49,388 nt of DNA from Fusicatenibacter saccharivorans (GCF_015557635.1 NZ_JADNOP010000021.1:1-49388); one strand, 5' to 3'. Shown: positions 16,190-25,795, numbered from the stretch's first letter. Notes: generated by a model from the sequence alone, not told the origin. Program-made: numbers and translations.

Positions 16190-17482
16190 TCAGCGGTCCT
16201 TCGACCACTGATCATCTTTTTGCCCCGTATGTGACTGTGTGATTCTTTGGTAAAATTCATCATGGAAAATATCATATCTTGTAGAAAACACCGGTTTCTG
16301 GCCACGGCGAAAGACGATTGTGCGGCCGACCGGGAGATACAATATTTCGTCAAGCGGCACATTCATTTTCAGGCTGAGTGCCTTTGCTGTCTCATAATTA
16401 TTTCCGCCAAAAAACACATAACTATCACATTGGTCAATGATCTCTATCGCTTCATATTCGCCGTACATTCGCTTTAACTGACTTTCTGACTGTAATAAAA
16501 TCCCGGAAAAGGCAATCCCTTTTGCCCTGCAGATACTCAGTTTTTCGGGCATATCGCTTATCTTAGCCCCGGTTGCAAAGTCGTCAAAAATGATATCTGT
16601 TGGAATCTCTAAAGCTCCGGCTATGCTCTCGTCTGCAATTGTAAATAATTCTGAGATCGCCTGAGACACGAAAATATTGGCCAAACCATGAAGAGCCTTT
16701 TTTACGGGGCTTGTCGTAATGAACAAGATTGATTTTTCACTGGCAAACTTATCAAAATCAACAGGCGGCTTATTTCTCATATTATTTCTGATGCTTGTTG
16801 TAAATGCTCTTAATGTCGGATTCAAAGAAACATATATTGACTTTGCAGTCTTCGCCGCAGCCTCCTTGAATGTCTTCCAGCATACGACAGCATAGCAATC
16901 CGGTGCCGCTTTTTCGATTGTTTTAAAAAGTGAATCCAGTGACGTCGTTATTCCACAACCGGATTCCTCGATTTTCAGGCTGAAATGCAGATCAAGCACA
17001 TCTGCGAAAGTTGGTTTATTTTTCGTCATCAGAGTTGCTCCAATCTCTGCGCCCAATAATTGCTCTGAACTGTCATCCCAGAAGGGATCCGCATTACTAT
17101 GCTCTTTTCGCTCATTCGCCATAACAATTGCATGTGCCAGGTCCGAAATATCCTCCTCAGACTTGACATAAGCTAGCGGATCATAGCAGCAATTCCCTTT
17201 CTCCGAATCCGAGAGATCCAGGTCATATACTGTAAACCCAGCTGCCTCAAACAAAGGGATATACCTGTCCGGAATATCTCTTTTGGTGAGAATCACACAC
17301 TTATTATTAGGATTTTCCACTCTCAGTGCCTCCATAAGCTCTGGTTCCACATAAGATTTCGTTTTTCCGCTCCCGGTGCCTCCCACAATCAAAACGTTAC
17401 GATTTAAACCCGTTTCCTCCGGATCCCCGCTGTAAATGCAATCGTTTCCAAGAATCATTCTCTCTGTACTATTCATTCGCAT
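16190..17482 (-). CDS. Soluble VirD4/TraG-like coupling ATPase
   Basis: 430 residues with Walker A GGTGSGKT (34-41), Walker B-like DIIFDDFAT (about residue 295) and the overall pattern of type IV coupling proteins, which feed DNA or protein substrates to conjugation channels. It is short for the family and begins directly before the P-loop with no N-terminal membrane helices, so it is a soluble variant or needs a membrane partner not seen here. The start overlaps the end of clpP by 10 bases. No relaxase or other transfer genes are in the window, so it marks a degraded or partial integrative element, or a repurposed ATPase. Confidence 0.8.
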   Translation of the reverse strand: MRMNSTERMILGNDCIYSGDPEETGLNRNVLIVGGTGSGKTKSYVEPELMEALRVENPNNKCVILTKRDIPDRYIPLFEAAGFTVYDLDLSDSEKGNCCYDPLAYVKSEEDISDLAHAIVMANERKEHSNADPFWDDSSEQLLGAEIGATLMTKNKPTFADVLDLHFSLKIEESGCGITTSLDSLFKTIEKAAPDCYAVVCWKTFKEAAAKTAKSIYVSLNPTLRAFTTSIRNNMRNKPPVDFDKFASEKSILFITTSPVKKALHGLANIFVSQAISELFTIADESIAGALEIPTDIIFDDFATGAKISDMPEKLSICRAKGIAFSGILLQSESQLKRMYGEYEAIEIIDQCDSYVFFGGNNYETAKALSLKMNVPLDEILYLPVGRTIVFRRGQKPVFSTRYDIFHDEFYQRITQSHTGQKDDQWSKDR

Positions 17483-18066
17483 TCCTCCAATAATCTACCG
17501 AAATCTATGATCTCATCCACTAAACCAAAGTTCCGGCTCTCCTCAGCGCTGAAATAGTGGTCATAACCGGTCGCTTTCTCCACCGTCTCCTCTGTCTGTC
17601 CTGTGTGTTTTGCCAGAATTTGATTCATCTTACGTTTCGTTTCCAGCAAGGATTCCGAAATGGATTTGATGGATGAGCTGTTGCCACTCACGTGGTTTCC
17701 AAGCAGAGGCTCGTGGATCATTACTTCCCCATGCGGAAGTATATACCGGCCGTGGTTCCCACAGGCGAGTAAAATCGCTCCCATAGAATATGCTCTGCCA
17801 ATGCAGAATGTACGAATAGGGGCTTTACTTGCCTGAATGACATCGTAATACACCATTCCGGAGTTGATACAGCCGCCAGGTGTATTAATCAAAAGGTCAA
17901 TCGGCCGGTCCGGATCCTGCATATTTAAAATCATGATTTTCTTCACAAACTCACATGCCGTTTCCGGAGTAATTTCTCCCTCTATAAAGACTTTACGATT
18001 TGACATGAGTTTTGCATCCCCGGAAATCTGAAAGATTCCGTTTGAACTTTTCTCGATAATATTCAT
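17473..18066 (-). CDS. clpP: ClpP-family serine protease paralogue
   Basis: 197 residues, normal ClpP length, with the full catalytic triad: Ser94 in GRAYSMGAILLACG (usual GQAASMG), His118 in MIHEPL and Asp169 in GYDHYFSAEE. ClpP forms a tetradecameric proteolysis chamber fed by AAA+ unfoldases. The altered residues around the serine and the position inside an accessory island, translationally coupled to a VirD4-like ATPase, suggest a mobile-element paralogue rather than the housekeeping enzyme. No Clp unfoldase is adjacent. GGATGAGGAA precedes the start. Confidence 0.9.
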   Translation of the reverse strand: MNIIEKSSNGIFQISGDAKLMSNRKVFIEGEITPETACEFVKKIMILNMQDPDRPIDLLINTPGGCINSGMVYYDVIQASKAPIRTFCIGRAYSMGAILLACGNHGRYILPHGEVMIHEPLLGNHVSGNSSSIKSISESLLETKRKMNQILAKHTGQTEETVEKATGYDHYFSAEESRNFGLVDEIIDFGRLLEECE

Positions 18067-18427
18067 GTTTCCTCATCCTTTTCTTTTTTAACAACGATTT
18101 TTAATCCTGCGTAGCACGTTGGTGTTTCAGTCCCCCGCAAACCTTCAGCCGTTTTACGGTCACTGTCATCTGAACTCTACGCCCCAGCCACCAGGCGGTA
18201 CATTCATCTCTGAAGTACAGGTATAGAATATAAAATTTTCGAAGGATTTTCTGTCTCGTATCGGCAAAAAAAGATACAAAAAAAGAAGTTCTGCGACATT
18301 TTTAATTAATATCACAAAACTTCTTTTCCAATTTTTATCTGATCTTAAGCGTATACGTTCCGTAATTCCATTATCTGCTCAATTTATGAAATGAACCCTT
18401 ACTCTTTCATTTCATAAATTTAAATAA
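18067..18427. other. Intergenic region upstream of clpP
   Basis: Holds a probable minus-strand terminator (18278-18323, listed separately) and a perfect 13-bp inverted repeat TTTATGAAATGAA (18383-18395) / TTCATTTCATAAA (18406-18418). Two overlapping tiny minus-strand frames lie next to clpP: a 13-codon frame and then a 22-codon frame (MTVTVKRLKV...) joined by ATGA at about 18174-18177. They could be leader peptides but have weak binding sites. No other gene seen. Confidence 0.4.
18278..18323 (-). terminator. Probable terminator
   Basis: On the minus strand GAAGTTTTG (18315-18323) pairs with CAGAACTTC (18285-18293) with one mismatch across a 21-base loop, followed by seven T's (18278-18284). 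It would stop transcripts from the decayed gene upstream before clpP. Confidence 0.55.
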
Positions 18428-18807
18428 TCACGTTTTTGCTTCTACTTCTTTTTTATAATTTTCCAAGACACTCAATGTTTCTTTAATCATAGGATCATTC
18501 ATATCAAGCGGCATTTCCAGTTCAACAGGAGATTCCTGCGATCAAAATCTGTCATTACGCAGCGCACAGGTTTAATGCCAATACTTTTAAGTTTGCCGCA
18601 AAATTCTTCTATAAACTCTGACTGTTCAAACGTATACGACGTAATGCTACTGATAAACATAGGGAACGTTGGTTCAGCCTGATTATGTTCAGCTTCTTCT
18701 GTAAATTCTTTGTTCTTTCGGTAAATAACTTTACTAACCTCAGTTTTTATATATCTTTCAAGGATCAGATTTACATTTTTATAAATATCATCCGCATCAG
18801 ACTCCAA
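18428..18807 (-). pseudogene. Decayed gene with frameshift, unknown function
   Basis: Reading leftward, about 90 codons in one frame (ending ...RCVMTDFDRR near 18540) are followed without a plausible join by a second open stretch in another frame (ESPVELEMPLDMNDPMIKE... ) that ends at TGA 18428-18430. The first part has an alpha/beta pattern (MFISSITSYTF, then KPVRCVMTDFD); I cannot name it. There is no binding site at the first start (TTG 18807), and in-frame sequence extends a little further upstream to a stop, so the 5' end is probably missing too. A deletion or frameshift has inactivated it. Confidence 0.6.
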
Positions 18808-18968
18808 ATAGTTGTTCTCTATTCCTGTGTCATGTACTAATCGATTTCTTTTTTACTATCTCTTTATACGTCATCGTACCATTATCTCGTATTGCTCTCT
18901 TAAATACTCACTGCTGTTCCTTAAACAGGTCGGATTTAATATTACTTTCTCGAGTTATCTTTTAAAAT

Positions 18969-21899
18969 TTATCCTATTTCAAATTCTCTGTCTCTGATAA
19001 TTTCTCTTTGTTTTTTAATACGATCCTGGATCTCTGACAAAATATAATTATCCTCAGACGCAATAACCCGAATATACGGTCCGTAACTTAATAATCGAAT
19101 CAATATTTCTTTTTCATCAAGGGCCGAATAGTACAATATCATTGTAAACTTATAACTCAAAGGATCATACACACATTTCTTCTTCCAAAGAGAAAATTCT
19201 GTCAGAATTCTATCCGGAAGGTTCTTTATTCCCTGGTAAAACTCTATCTGTATAGATGTCATTGTTTTGTCATATAATTTATCAAGAATTTTTCTCTGTT
19301 CTTTTAAGTCAAAACATTCACCCACTAATTCTTCCACCCGAACAATCCTTGGAATATTAATGATACCAATTTTTGATTCTGCGTTTTGCACATGCACATA
19401 CCAAACCCTAAAAACATCGTCCCGTCTTGAATACTCTATACGCACCGGTGCACAAGTTGCATGTCTCTTTTTACCTTCCCAATTTCTATAAACAATATGA
19501 ACTTTCTGTTCATTTACGATTGCCCTATACAATGCTCGTATATGAAACAAATCTTTTTCGTTCACACGGCCTTTCTGTGCAATGTGCTTTTTCCCCTTAG
19601 AGATTCGCCCCTCAATATTGTATCTATCAAAATAATTTATGGCATCAATCTGTAATTTCTCCACCTTAAATGGTGCACAGGACAAACACTTCCTGACAGC
19701 ATTAATCTGTTCCGGAGACAAGAACACTCTTGCTAAAGGATCATCCAACACAGACAATAACCATCTTACCTCAATTTTTGTAATCGGAAGCAAATCATAT
19801 AAGTAATCTATTTTGGGAACATTGAACCTTACTTTTCCTTTACCGTCTACAAGCTCTGATTCCAAAATGTACTCATATAATTCATTCTTCACCCATTCCT
19901 GTTCTTCATCAGTATAATAATCCAAAACTCTGTTAAGTTCTTCTTTTAGATTACAGTCCACAGTATGTTCGCCATCTATTGATAAAACCGAATTTGCTAA
20001 AACAATAGAATACCAGCTAAATAATTCGTTAAATAAAGCCCCATGTCCCTCTGTTTCTGAAACAATATCTCCATTCACCGAAAAACTCTCTTCTATATAT
20101 TTCTTATCTGTATTTTTCTTATATTCTTCTCCTTCATCGCCGTTCAAAATTCGTTTATTGAAATATACATTCCACATTGCGTTAACGTCACCATCGATAT
20201 CCAGTAAAGAAACAGGTATTTTTTCTGGCTTAGTAACACGCAGATAAAAGCTGCGTATCCAATTTCTCAATTCTTTTGTTGGAAAAATTGTAATTATATG
20301 GTCTTGTTTTTCGATTCTTCTTTCCTTAATTACTCTGTTTTTTATGAATTGTTCCGTTTCAGAATTAATAGAAACAGGCACTTCAAAGGATATCAGTCGG
20401 CTCTCCCATTCTTCGTCAACAATACAATCATGGACATCAGTCCCCCAGATATACGGTAACATTTTATTTGCTAATGCAACCTGTTTTACCAAGTCAGTTT
20501 CATCGATTTTTATATCAAATAATTTTTCCTCCTGCACACTCTTTTTCTTTCCTGTTTTAGTTACAGTGCGCTTAACCTTACTCATAGAATCAACATGTGA
20601 ATATAACGTTATTTTATCTATAAATTCCAAGCGCAATGCTTTTATTCTGCGTTCCAGAATATGATAATACAAAACATACTCACGTCCATTTGAAACACTT
20701 ATTCGAATTTCTAACGGGATAATCAATTCTTCACATGCTTTTAAATTTGTTCCATGAGAATATTGAAGTGCACAAAGATATCCATTCTCTATCGCAGTCA
20801 GAATGTCTATCATGTTGTAATCATATAATGTCTTTTGAACATAATTATGCTTGAACCGAAATATCTCCTTCTCTGTTTGTCCTTTTTTTATACTACATCT
20901 TTCCGATAATATAGTTCCAACTTCACCTAACGGATAATATTGAGAAAAGAATTCACACATTTCCAAAAATTTTTCAGTGAAAAGGCAGGAATCTTCGGTA
21001 TCACAAATCATTGCCATCGTCAACGGAGATTTATACCAAAAATGATTCGCCTTCTCCGATGTCTCACTGCTAAAATACTTTTTGAAAACAGAATTATCAC
21101 CATCTGAATCTTTATCCCGCCAGGCTCTCCATTGTTTCTCCAGCCATTTATTTCTTTGTTCTGGATTATCTCTAAGATCTCCGATTACCCCTAATGAATA
21201 CAAATATTCTGTCCGGTTACTGAGGTTCGCATATTTATCTTTGTAGCTGGCCGGCATAAATCGAGTATGGACAGACCAAATGTTTAATTGACGGTTAAGT
21301 CTTATTGGATCATCTGTATCCCCGTCAGGTTCATTCTCAGTAACCATTTTATCTTGTAACTTTTCTATCCAATTGCTAATAATTGCATATTCAACAAGAT
21401 TTGTATTTTCTAAATTCTGAGTACCCGCATTTCCCTCTACAGAATACAATTCGTCCTGACTTACCGGGAGATCTTTTGTTTCTCCATTAAATGTTGATCT
21501 TCTGTCCATATCTAAAAGATAGTTAAGATAATCACCTATTTTGCTGAGATTATGTAAAAAGTAAAAATCATCGACCGGGTTATCTGTTCCGGAAGGCATT
21601 GTTTTCAAAACAATCTGATTTCTTCCTTTTTTTCTTTTTTCAAAGTACCATTTTTCTCCAAGAATTTTACTGAAAATTTTCCATCTGTCCTTAACACTTT
21701 GACTTCCTTTTATATTTTGATCGTATGATTTAAACCCATATGTATAGTAATCGCGAATACTATTCTTAAAAACATCATCAAACGAACTGGTTCCGACCAA
21801 TTCGTCAAATATTAATTTTGACTTCTCAAGAATTATTCCCATATTTAATCCCACTCCACTTCTTATGCTTTCGTACCATTCTGACGAATTGATCTTCAT
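18969..21899 (-). CDS. Large WYL-domain protein (976 aa)
   Basis: A very long WYL protein. A WYL-like domain appears at about 370-440 (ENGYLCALQYS...YVLYYHILERRIKALRLEFIDKI) and a second, clearer one at about 795-870 (HIVYRNWEGKKRHATCAPVRIEY...VWYVHV), followed by a WCX-like C-terminal region (about 890-970). WYL domains sense nucleic acid or nucleotide ligands and often control phage-defence genes (BrxR/CapW). I see no obvious winged-helix at the N-terminus, so DNA binding is unproven. It is divergent from the five-gene envelope module at 22347-27057 across a 447-bp gap, making regulation of that module the simplest idea. The ATG at 21899 has only a weak binding site. Confidence 0.75.
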   Translation of the reverse strand: MKINSSEWYESIRSGVGLNMGIILEKSKLIFDELVGTSSFDDVFKNSIRDYYTYGFKSYDQNIKGSQSVKDRWKIFSKILGEKWYFEKRKKGRNQIVLKTMPSGTDNPVDDFYFLHNLSKIGDYLNYLLDMDRRSTFNGETKDLPVSQDELYSVEGNAGTQNLENTNLVEYAIISNWIEKLQDKMVTENEPDGDTDDPIRLNRQLNIWSVHTRFMPASYKDKYANLSNRTEYLYSLGVIGDLRDNPEQRNKWLEKQWRAWRDKDSDGDNSVFKKYFSSETSEKANHFWYKSPLTMAMICDTEDSCLFTEKFLEMCEFFSQYYPLGEVGTILSERCSIKKGQTEKEIFRFKHNYVQKTLYDYNMIDILTAIENGYLCALQYSHGTNLKACEELIIPLEIRISVSNGREYVLYYHILERRIKALRLEFIDKITLYSHVDSMSKVKRTVTKTGKKKSVQEEKLFDIKIDETDLVKQVALANKMLPYIWGTDVHDCIVDEEWESRLISFEVPVSINSETEQFIKNRVIKERRIEKQDHIITIFPTKELRNWIRSFYLRVTKPEKIPVSLLDIDGDVNAMWNVYFNKRILNGDEGEEYKKNTDKKYIEESFSVNGDIVSETEGHGALFNELFSWYSIVLANSVLSIDGEHTVDCNLKEELNRVLDYYTDEEQEWVKNELYEYILESELVDGKGKVRFNVPKIDYLYDLLPITKIEVRWLLSVLDDPLARVFLSPEQINAVRKCLSCAPFKVEKLQIDAINYFDRYNIEGRISKGKKHIAQKGRVNEKDLFHIRALYRAIVNEQKVHIVYRNWEGKKRHATCAPVRIEYSRRDDVFRVWYVHVQNAESKIGIINIPRIVRVEELVGECFDLKEQRKILDKLYDKTMTSIQIEFYQGIKNLPDRILTEFSLWKKKCVYDPLSYKFTMILYYSALDEKEILIRLLSYGPYIRVIASEDNYILSEIQDRIKKQREIIRDREFEIG

Positions 21900-22346
21900 C
21901 CAAAAGATTCTATATCTATCAGATTATTATCCTGATCTCTGCCACTATTTTAGCACAGCAGCTAAAAGAATATAAGCGAGAAAACGAAGATTTCAGTCTA
22001 AAAAAATCACCCCGACAACAAAATTTCTATACGCTTATATAAATGAAAAAAACAGAACACATTGCTTCGATAAAATATTTTATTTCCAAAATCCTATATT
22101 TCTCCCCACGAAAAAATCTATCGAATTATTCTTTACAAACTGTTAAGTTTTTCCTCCCGTATCTCTATACCTGAATGTACCCGGAAAACTAAAAATGTTT
22201 TTGCAAAAATAAAACTCTTTCTCGTGTCACAATACACTGCATGGCTGAAAGAAAAAAAATATTTTTGTAAAAACGTTAAGATCCGCTTCCAATATCGTAA
22301 TACACAAGTGTACCTGCAAAAAACATTTTACCTAAGGAGGAAAACC
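21900..22346. other. Divergent intergenic region, candidate control region
   Basis: A 9-bp inverted repeat ATATAAGCG (21970-21978) / CGCTTATAT (22032-22040) lies on the WYL-gene side. A TAAAAT -10-like box for the WYL gene lies near 21950. On the module side similar AT-rich segments occur twice (ATGTTTTTGCAAAAA near 22194 and ATATTTTTGTAAAAA near 22259). No convincing -35/-10 pair for the module could be fixed. No RNA gene recognised. Confidence 0.4.
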
Positions 22347-23099
22347 ATGAATCATAAAAAAGTATATCAAAAACGTTTACAGAGCCTTGACAAGGGCAAG
22401 GCAAAATCTCTTGGTCCTGTCGAAAAGCTTACCATGAGATATGCCGGCTGGGTGGATGGAAAACATGGGCTCCTCCGCTGCAGTCAAAACGGGGACTGGC
22501 AGTCGAGTGTTCTGAAGCAGGAAGTCGATTCCTACGAAGAATTCTGCGCTGGTCAGATGGGACGCTTAAAGTTCGAGGAAGAGGACGAGTTCAAAAAGCT
22601 CAATATTCTTTTCGATACGGTTGTTCCGCTGAAAACAAACCTTACTGCCGCCAAACAGGTTTTAAAGAACGCCCTTGCAGAAGATGTCGACCTCACACGC
22701 CGGAAAGAAGGTGAGGAAAGTCTTACTGAAGTGCAAGTTGCAGCTCGAAGAAACCGTGAACGAGAAGAATCGCTTCTCCCGTTTAAAAGAGCTGTCGCCG
22801 AATCCGAGAAAGCACTTTCCGATACCATCGAAGCCATTTTCACCAGCCTCAGTCAGGTCACGGAGAGCTTTGATTCTGCTGCCAAAATCACCAATCGTGT
22901 TCTTCAGCATCATCAGCGGCGCATTGATGTTTACTGGCGGTCTGCGATGCGTCATGTTCCGGATCTTCCGGCTCTCCCGAACGTAACATTCACTAACAAC
23001 TCTGAACAGGAATTTTCAAAACACTATCAACAAGTGGTGCAGCGTGCGGAAAAGCTCCGTCTTACCCTGGCATCTGAATTACAGGAGGAGGTACTCTAA
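22347..23099 (+). CDS. Coiled-coil soluble protein, first gene of the envelope module
   Basis: 250 residues, almost wholly helical with long Glu/Lys/Arg-rich stretches (about 75-220) that predict coiled coil; no membrane segment or signal peptide. I do not recognise a family. The ATG at 22347 follows AAGGAGG; the longer frame upstream has no support. Its stop overlaps the next start (TAATG), so the two are translated together. Its place at the head of a module ending in membrane and surface-exposed proteins suggests a cytoplasmic structural or scaffold part, but that is inference. Confidence 0.75.
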   Translation: MNHKKVYQKRLQSLDKGKAKSLGPVEKLTMRYAGWVDGKHGLLRCSQNGDWQSSVLKQEVDSYEEFCAGQMGRLKFEEEDEFKKLNILFDTVVPLKTNLTAAKQVLKNALAEDVDLTRRKEGEESLTEVQVAARRNREREESLLPFKRAVAESEKALSDTIEAIFTSLSQVTESFDSAAKITNRVLQHHQRRIDVYWRSAMRHVPDLPALPNVTFTNNSEQEFSKHYQQVVQRAEKLRLTLASELQEEVL

Positions 23100-23584
23100 T
23101 GTTATTTGGAAAAAACAAGAAAAAAGAAAACAGTTTTATCAGTGAAGTAGACGACAGCCGTGTACTCGTTTATGACTTCCGCCGTCGTACCAATCTGCTG
23201 TTCGAAAACTACAGAGCTGTCGGCTACAAAAAGCCGGAGAACTACCATCTGGAACAGTTAAAGTCGGAACTTACCGATACCCTGACCCGCCTGATCAACG
23301 CAAACGCCGTTGACGCGGGCAACGAGGACTGTCTGATTGATAAGATCCTTGCTCCGGTCCGAAGCGGTCTCATTTCCCTTGATGACCAGTCATTGGATCA
23401 CCTGGATTTTTATCATCGACAGGATGGGAATATGTCTGCACATCGCGCGGACATCCAAAGAATTCTCGAGCTGATGCGCGAAAAAGAAACCGTCCTGGAA
23501 ACCGAACATGCACATACCCAGATGCTTTGGAACAAATGTTACGGCATCAAAGAAAAAATGGAGGTTGTTGAAGATGAAAGATAA
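23099..23584 (+). CDS. Helical soluble protein, second gene of the module
   Basis: 161 residues beginning with a basic stretch (FGKNKKKENS), then mainly helical and acidic, ending in a helix rich in Glu/Lys. No membrane segment and no family I recognise. Starts within the stop of the first gene and overlaps the third by 11 bases, so it is clearly part of one operon. Confidence 0.7.
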   Translation: MLFGKNKKKENSFISEVDDSRVLVYDFRRRTNLLFENYRAVGYKKPENYHLEQLKSELTDTLTRLINANAVDAGNEDCLIDKILAPVRSGLISLDDQSLDHLDFYHRQDGNMSAHRADIQRILELMREKETVLETEHAHTQMLWNKCYGIKEKMEVVEDER

Positions 23585-24473
23585 TACATTTGCACTGAAA
23601 ATGAACAAAAGTGGAGAACTCCTGCTTGAAAATTCTGATGACGCTGTCAAAGCAAAATACAAACCAGACAGTCTGTTGCTCTGCGCACCTGTCTCCTATC
23701 TGCTTATGCTCTTCTGTGTCGTAATAGATATTGCCTTTTTCCGCAGTCTCTTCGTACGCATTTCTTACGACTCTCCCATCATGATCTGGGGCCAGGTCGC
23801 AGGACTGGCCTTTGCAGCAGATGTTGTGGCCGCCTTTGCAGGCATTCTGGCAAAAAAGATCAGACAGGGACTCAGCCACGATAAATTCAATCTGGCATTG
23901 CTGTTAGCTGTTCCGATTTTTGCCCTGATCATCAATGGTGTACTCCGTTTCTCCACCATGTCGCTCTCTTCTGCAGACGGAACAGTGGATGCCGCAACGA
24001 TCGCATTAACGATTATTGCCATTGCAACTCCTGTTTTTACATCTGTCGGCAATTTTGCCATCAGCTTCGAGCTGTACAACCCGCTGGCAAAACAGCTTTG
24101 CCGTGAGGAAATTACACTTAACGAGCTTAAAAACTATATTCGCCGTCTGGAAGCAATTCAGGACGAATGTGACAGCTTTAACTCATCACAGATTCAGGAC
24201 GCAGACCACCAGCATCTTATCAATGCCAAAAAGGATCTCATCAACGATTCTCTGACCCTTCTGGCTGATATGAGAGTGCAGCTCATGGAACAGCTGGGTG
24301 ATCCCACCTCAACAAATGTCCTGAGTAAGTCTCGTTCTGATGAAATCTTTGATCGTCTTGGCAGGGAACTGGCTGCCCTTGCAGCTGCAAGCGGTGAAAA
24401 AACCGCTCTCCCTGCCATCGACAGAGATGTTCCAACTAAAAACCACGTTGTCAACTTTTCAGAAGCTGTTTAA
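23574..24473 (+). CDS. Membrane protein with C-terminal cytoplasmic helices
   Basis: 299 residues. Four transmembrane helices are visible at about 36-56, 70-92, 104-123 and 137-157 (SLLLCAPVSYLLMLFC, AGLAFAADVVAAFAG, LALLLAVPIFALI, IALTIIAIATPVF), followed by about 140 residues of coiled-coil-like helix. The layout, a membrane bundle plus a long cytoplasmic helical tail with an OmpA-domain partner encoded next door, recalls MotA/MotB-type pairs such as ZorA/ZorB, but there is no sequence match I can point to. GGAGG precedes the start by 9 bases. Confidence 0.75.
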   Translation: MKDNTFALKMNKSGELLLENSDDAVKAKYKPDSLLLCAPVSYLLMLFCVVIDIAFFRSLFVRISYDSPIMIWGQVAGLAFAADVVAAFAGILAKKIRQGLSHDKFNLALLLAVPIFALIINGVLRFSTMSLSSADGTVDAATIALTIIAIATPVFTSVGNFAISFELYNPLAKQLCREEITLNELKNYIRRLEAIQDECDSFNSSQIQDADHQHLINAKKDLINDSLTLLADMRVQLMEQLGDPTSTNVLSKSRSDEIFDRLGRELAALAAASGEKTALPAIDRDVPTKNHVVNFSEAV

Positions 24474-24486
24474 GGAGGAAAATACT

Positions 24487-25758
24487 ATGATGAAAAAAAT
24501 CACAAAACTTACATGCACTTTTGCTGTCATGGCTGCTGCACTTTTCACTTTGACCGGATGCAGCAATTCAGACCCTTCCTGTTCCAATTCTGCTGAAACC
24601 AGCAAGCCGGCTGTCGCTTACATTATCGCAAACACAGCAAACTCCAAACCAGTAGATTCATCCGCCCCGCTCATTCAGGATACCATGCTCGACGCTGCCA
24701 TGAATTATGGTTATTGCATTGTCGCTCGCGTAGACGGTGACCCTGCGCTTATCTCCACGGAGGACCTCAATATTGATGAACAGTATAAAACCGCATCCAA
24801 AGAGAGACTGAAAAGAGATGCCGCCAGCAAAGCCTCCAATCTCCTTCAGATTGTGGATAGTGTGACACCAGTAAATCCAGAGGCCGATTATCTGGAAGCT
24901 CTCCGCCTTGGTGCCTCCTCACTGCGGAGTCTGGATTCCAGCTACACTTCCCGCACCATCATCTGCTGTGGAAGCGGACTGTCCACATCAGGTTACTTAA
25001 ACTTTCAGAACAACTTACTGTCTGCTGAGCCTCAGGTTATCGTTGATATGCTGAAAGAACGGGAGGCCCTGCCTGATCTCAGCGGATGCACCGTATACTG
25101 GTTAGGTATGGCGCAGGTCGAAGCACCTCAGGAAAAACTTACTCCCAAGCAGAGCAATAACCTTACCAGCATCTGGAAAGCTGTTGTCGAAGCCTCCGGC
25201 GGAGAATTCGTATCAAACGACTATATTGCCGTATCTAACGATACCAACGCGACAGATTCCCTCCCATCGGTCAGTGTTGTAGATATTCCTTCTGATACGC
25301 CAATTGTATTTGACTCGGACGTTCTGGATGAAACAGATACCGAAGAATCCAACGCATTCGACGAACCTGTTGCTCTGGAAGAAAGCCAGGTCCAATTCGT
25401 TGGTGACGAAGCAGCCTACCTTAACCCGGAAGCCGCTTTGGAAACCATTCGTCCCATTGCAGATTACCTGGCAAAACACGAATCCGTCTCTCTCCTCCTT
25501 GTCGGCTCTACAGCCGGAGACATCACAGATGAATCCATCCTCAGCCTGTCTCAGGCCAGAGCGGATGCCGTAAAAAAAACGCTCTGTGATGACTTAGGGA
25601 TCGCTGAAAGCCGCATTCATACCCTTGGCATGGGTTCTTCAGCTCCCTGGCACATCAGCAACGTCGGGTACGATGGTGCCGCTGCCAGCAGAAATCGTAA
25701 CGTGACCCTGATCAGTGCCGATACGGAACTCGCCCAGAGTCTTATGAACAATCATTAA
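24487..25758 (+). CDS. OmpA-domain lipoprotein
   Basis: 423 residues with a lipoprotein signal (hydrophobic stretch then lipobox LTGC, lipidated Cys at about residue 25). The middle (about 45-260) has an alpha/beta pattern resembling a von Willebrand-like or Rossmann domain (RTIICCGSGLSTSG). The C-terminal about 110 residues are an OmpA/MotB-like peptidoglycan-binding domain (LLLVGSTAGDI, LSQARADAVKKTL, IHTLGMGSS, RNRNVTLI). It should sit on the outer face of the membrane and touch the cell wall. TAAGGAGG precedes the ATG; 13 bases separate it from the membrane protein gene. Confidence 0.85.
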   Translation: MMKKITKLTCTFAVMAAALFTLTGCSNSDPSCSNSAETSKPAVAYIIANTANSKPVDSSAPLIQDTMLDAAMNYGYCIVARVDGDPALISTEDLNIDEQYKTASKERLKRDAASKASNLLQIVDSVTPVNPEADYLEALRLGASSLRSLDSSYTSRTIICCGSGLSTSGYLNFQNNLLSAEPQVIVDMLKEREALPDLSGCTVYWLGMAQVEAPQEKLTPKQSNNLTSIWKAVVEASGGEFVSNDYIAVSNDTNATDSLPSVSVVDIPSDTPIVFDSDVLDETDTEESNAFDEPVALEESQVQFVGDEAAYLNPEAALETIRPIADYLAKHESVSLLLVGSTAGDITDESILSLSQARADAVKKTLCDDLGIAESRIHTLGMGSSAPWHISNVGYDGAAASRNRNVTLISADTELAQSLMNNH

Positions 25759-25795
25759 TTTCCGCTTCTCCCACAGAAAGGACATTTCACAGTCT

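Noticed and set aside
16108-16362. 84-codon minus-strand frame overlapping the end of the VirD4-like gene
   Set aside because: Mostly in another frame of a clear gene, with no binding site; at best a remnant beyond 16190.
22224-22346. Upstream extension of the first module gene
   Set aside because: The ATG at 22347 has an ideal AAGGAGG; the extra codons have biased, lysine-rich composition and no binding site.
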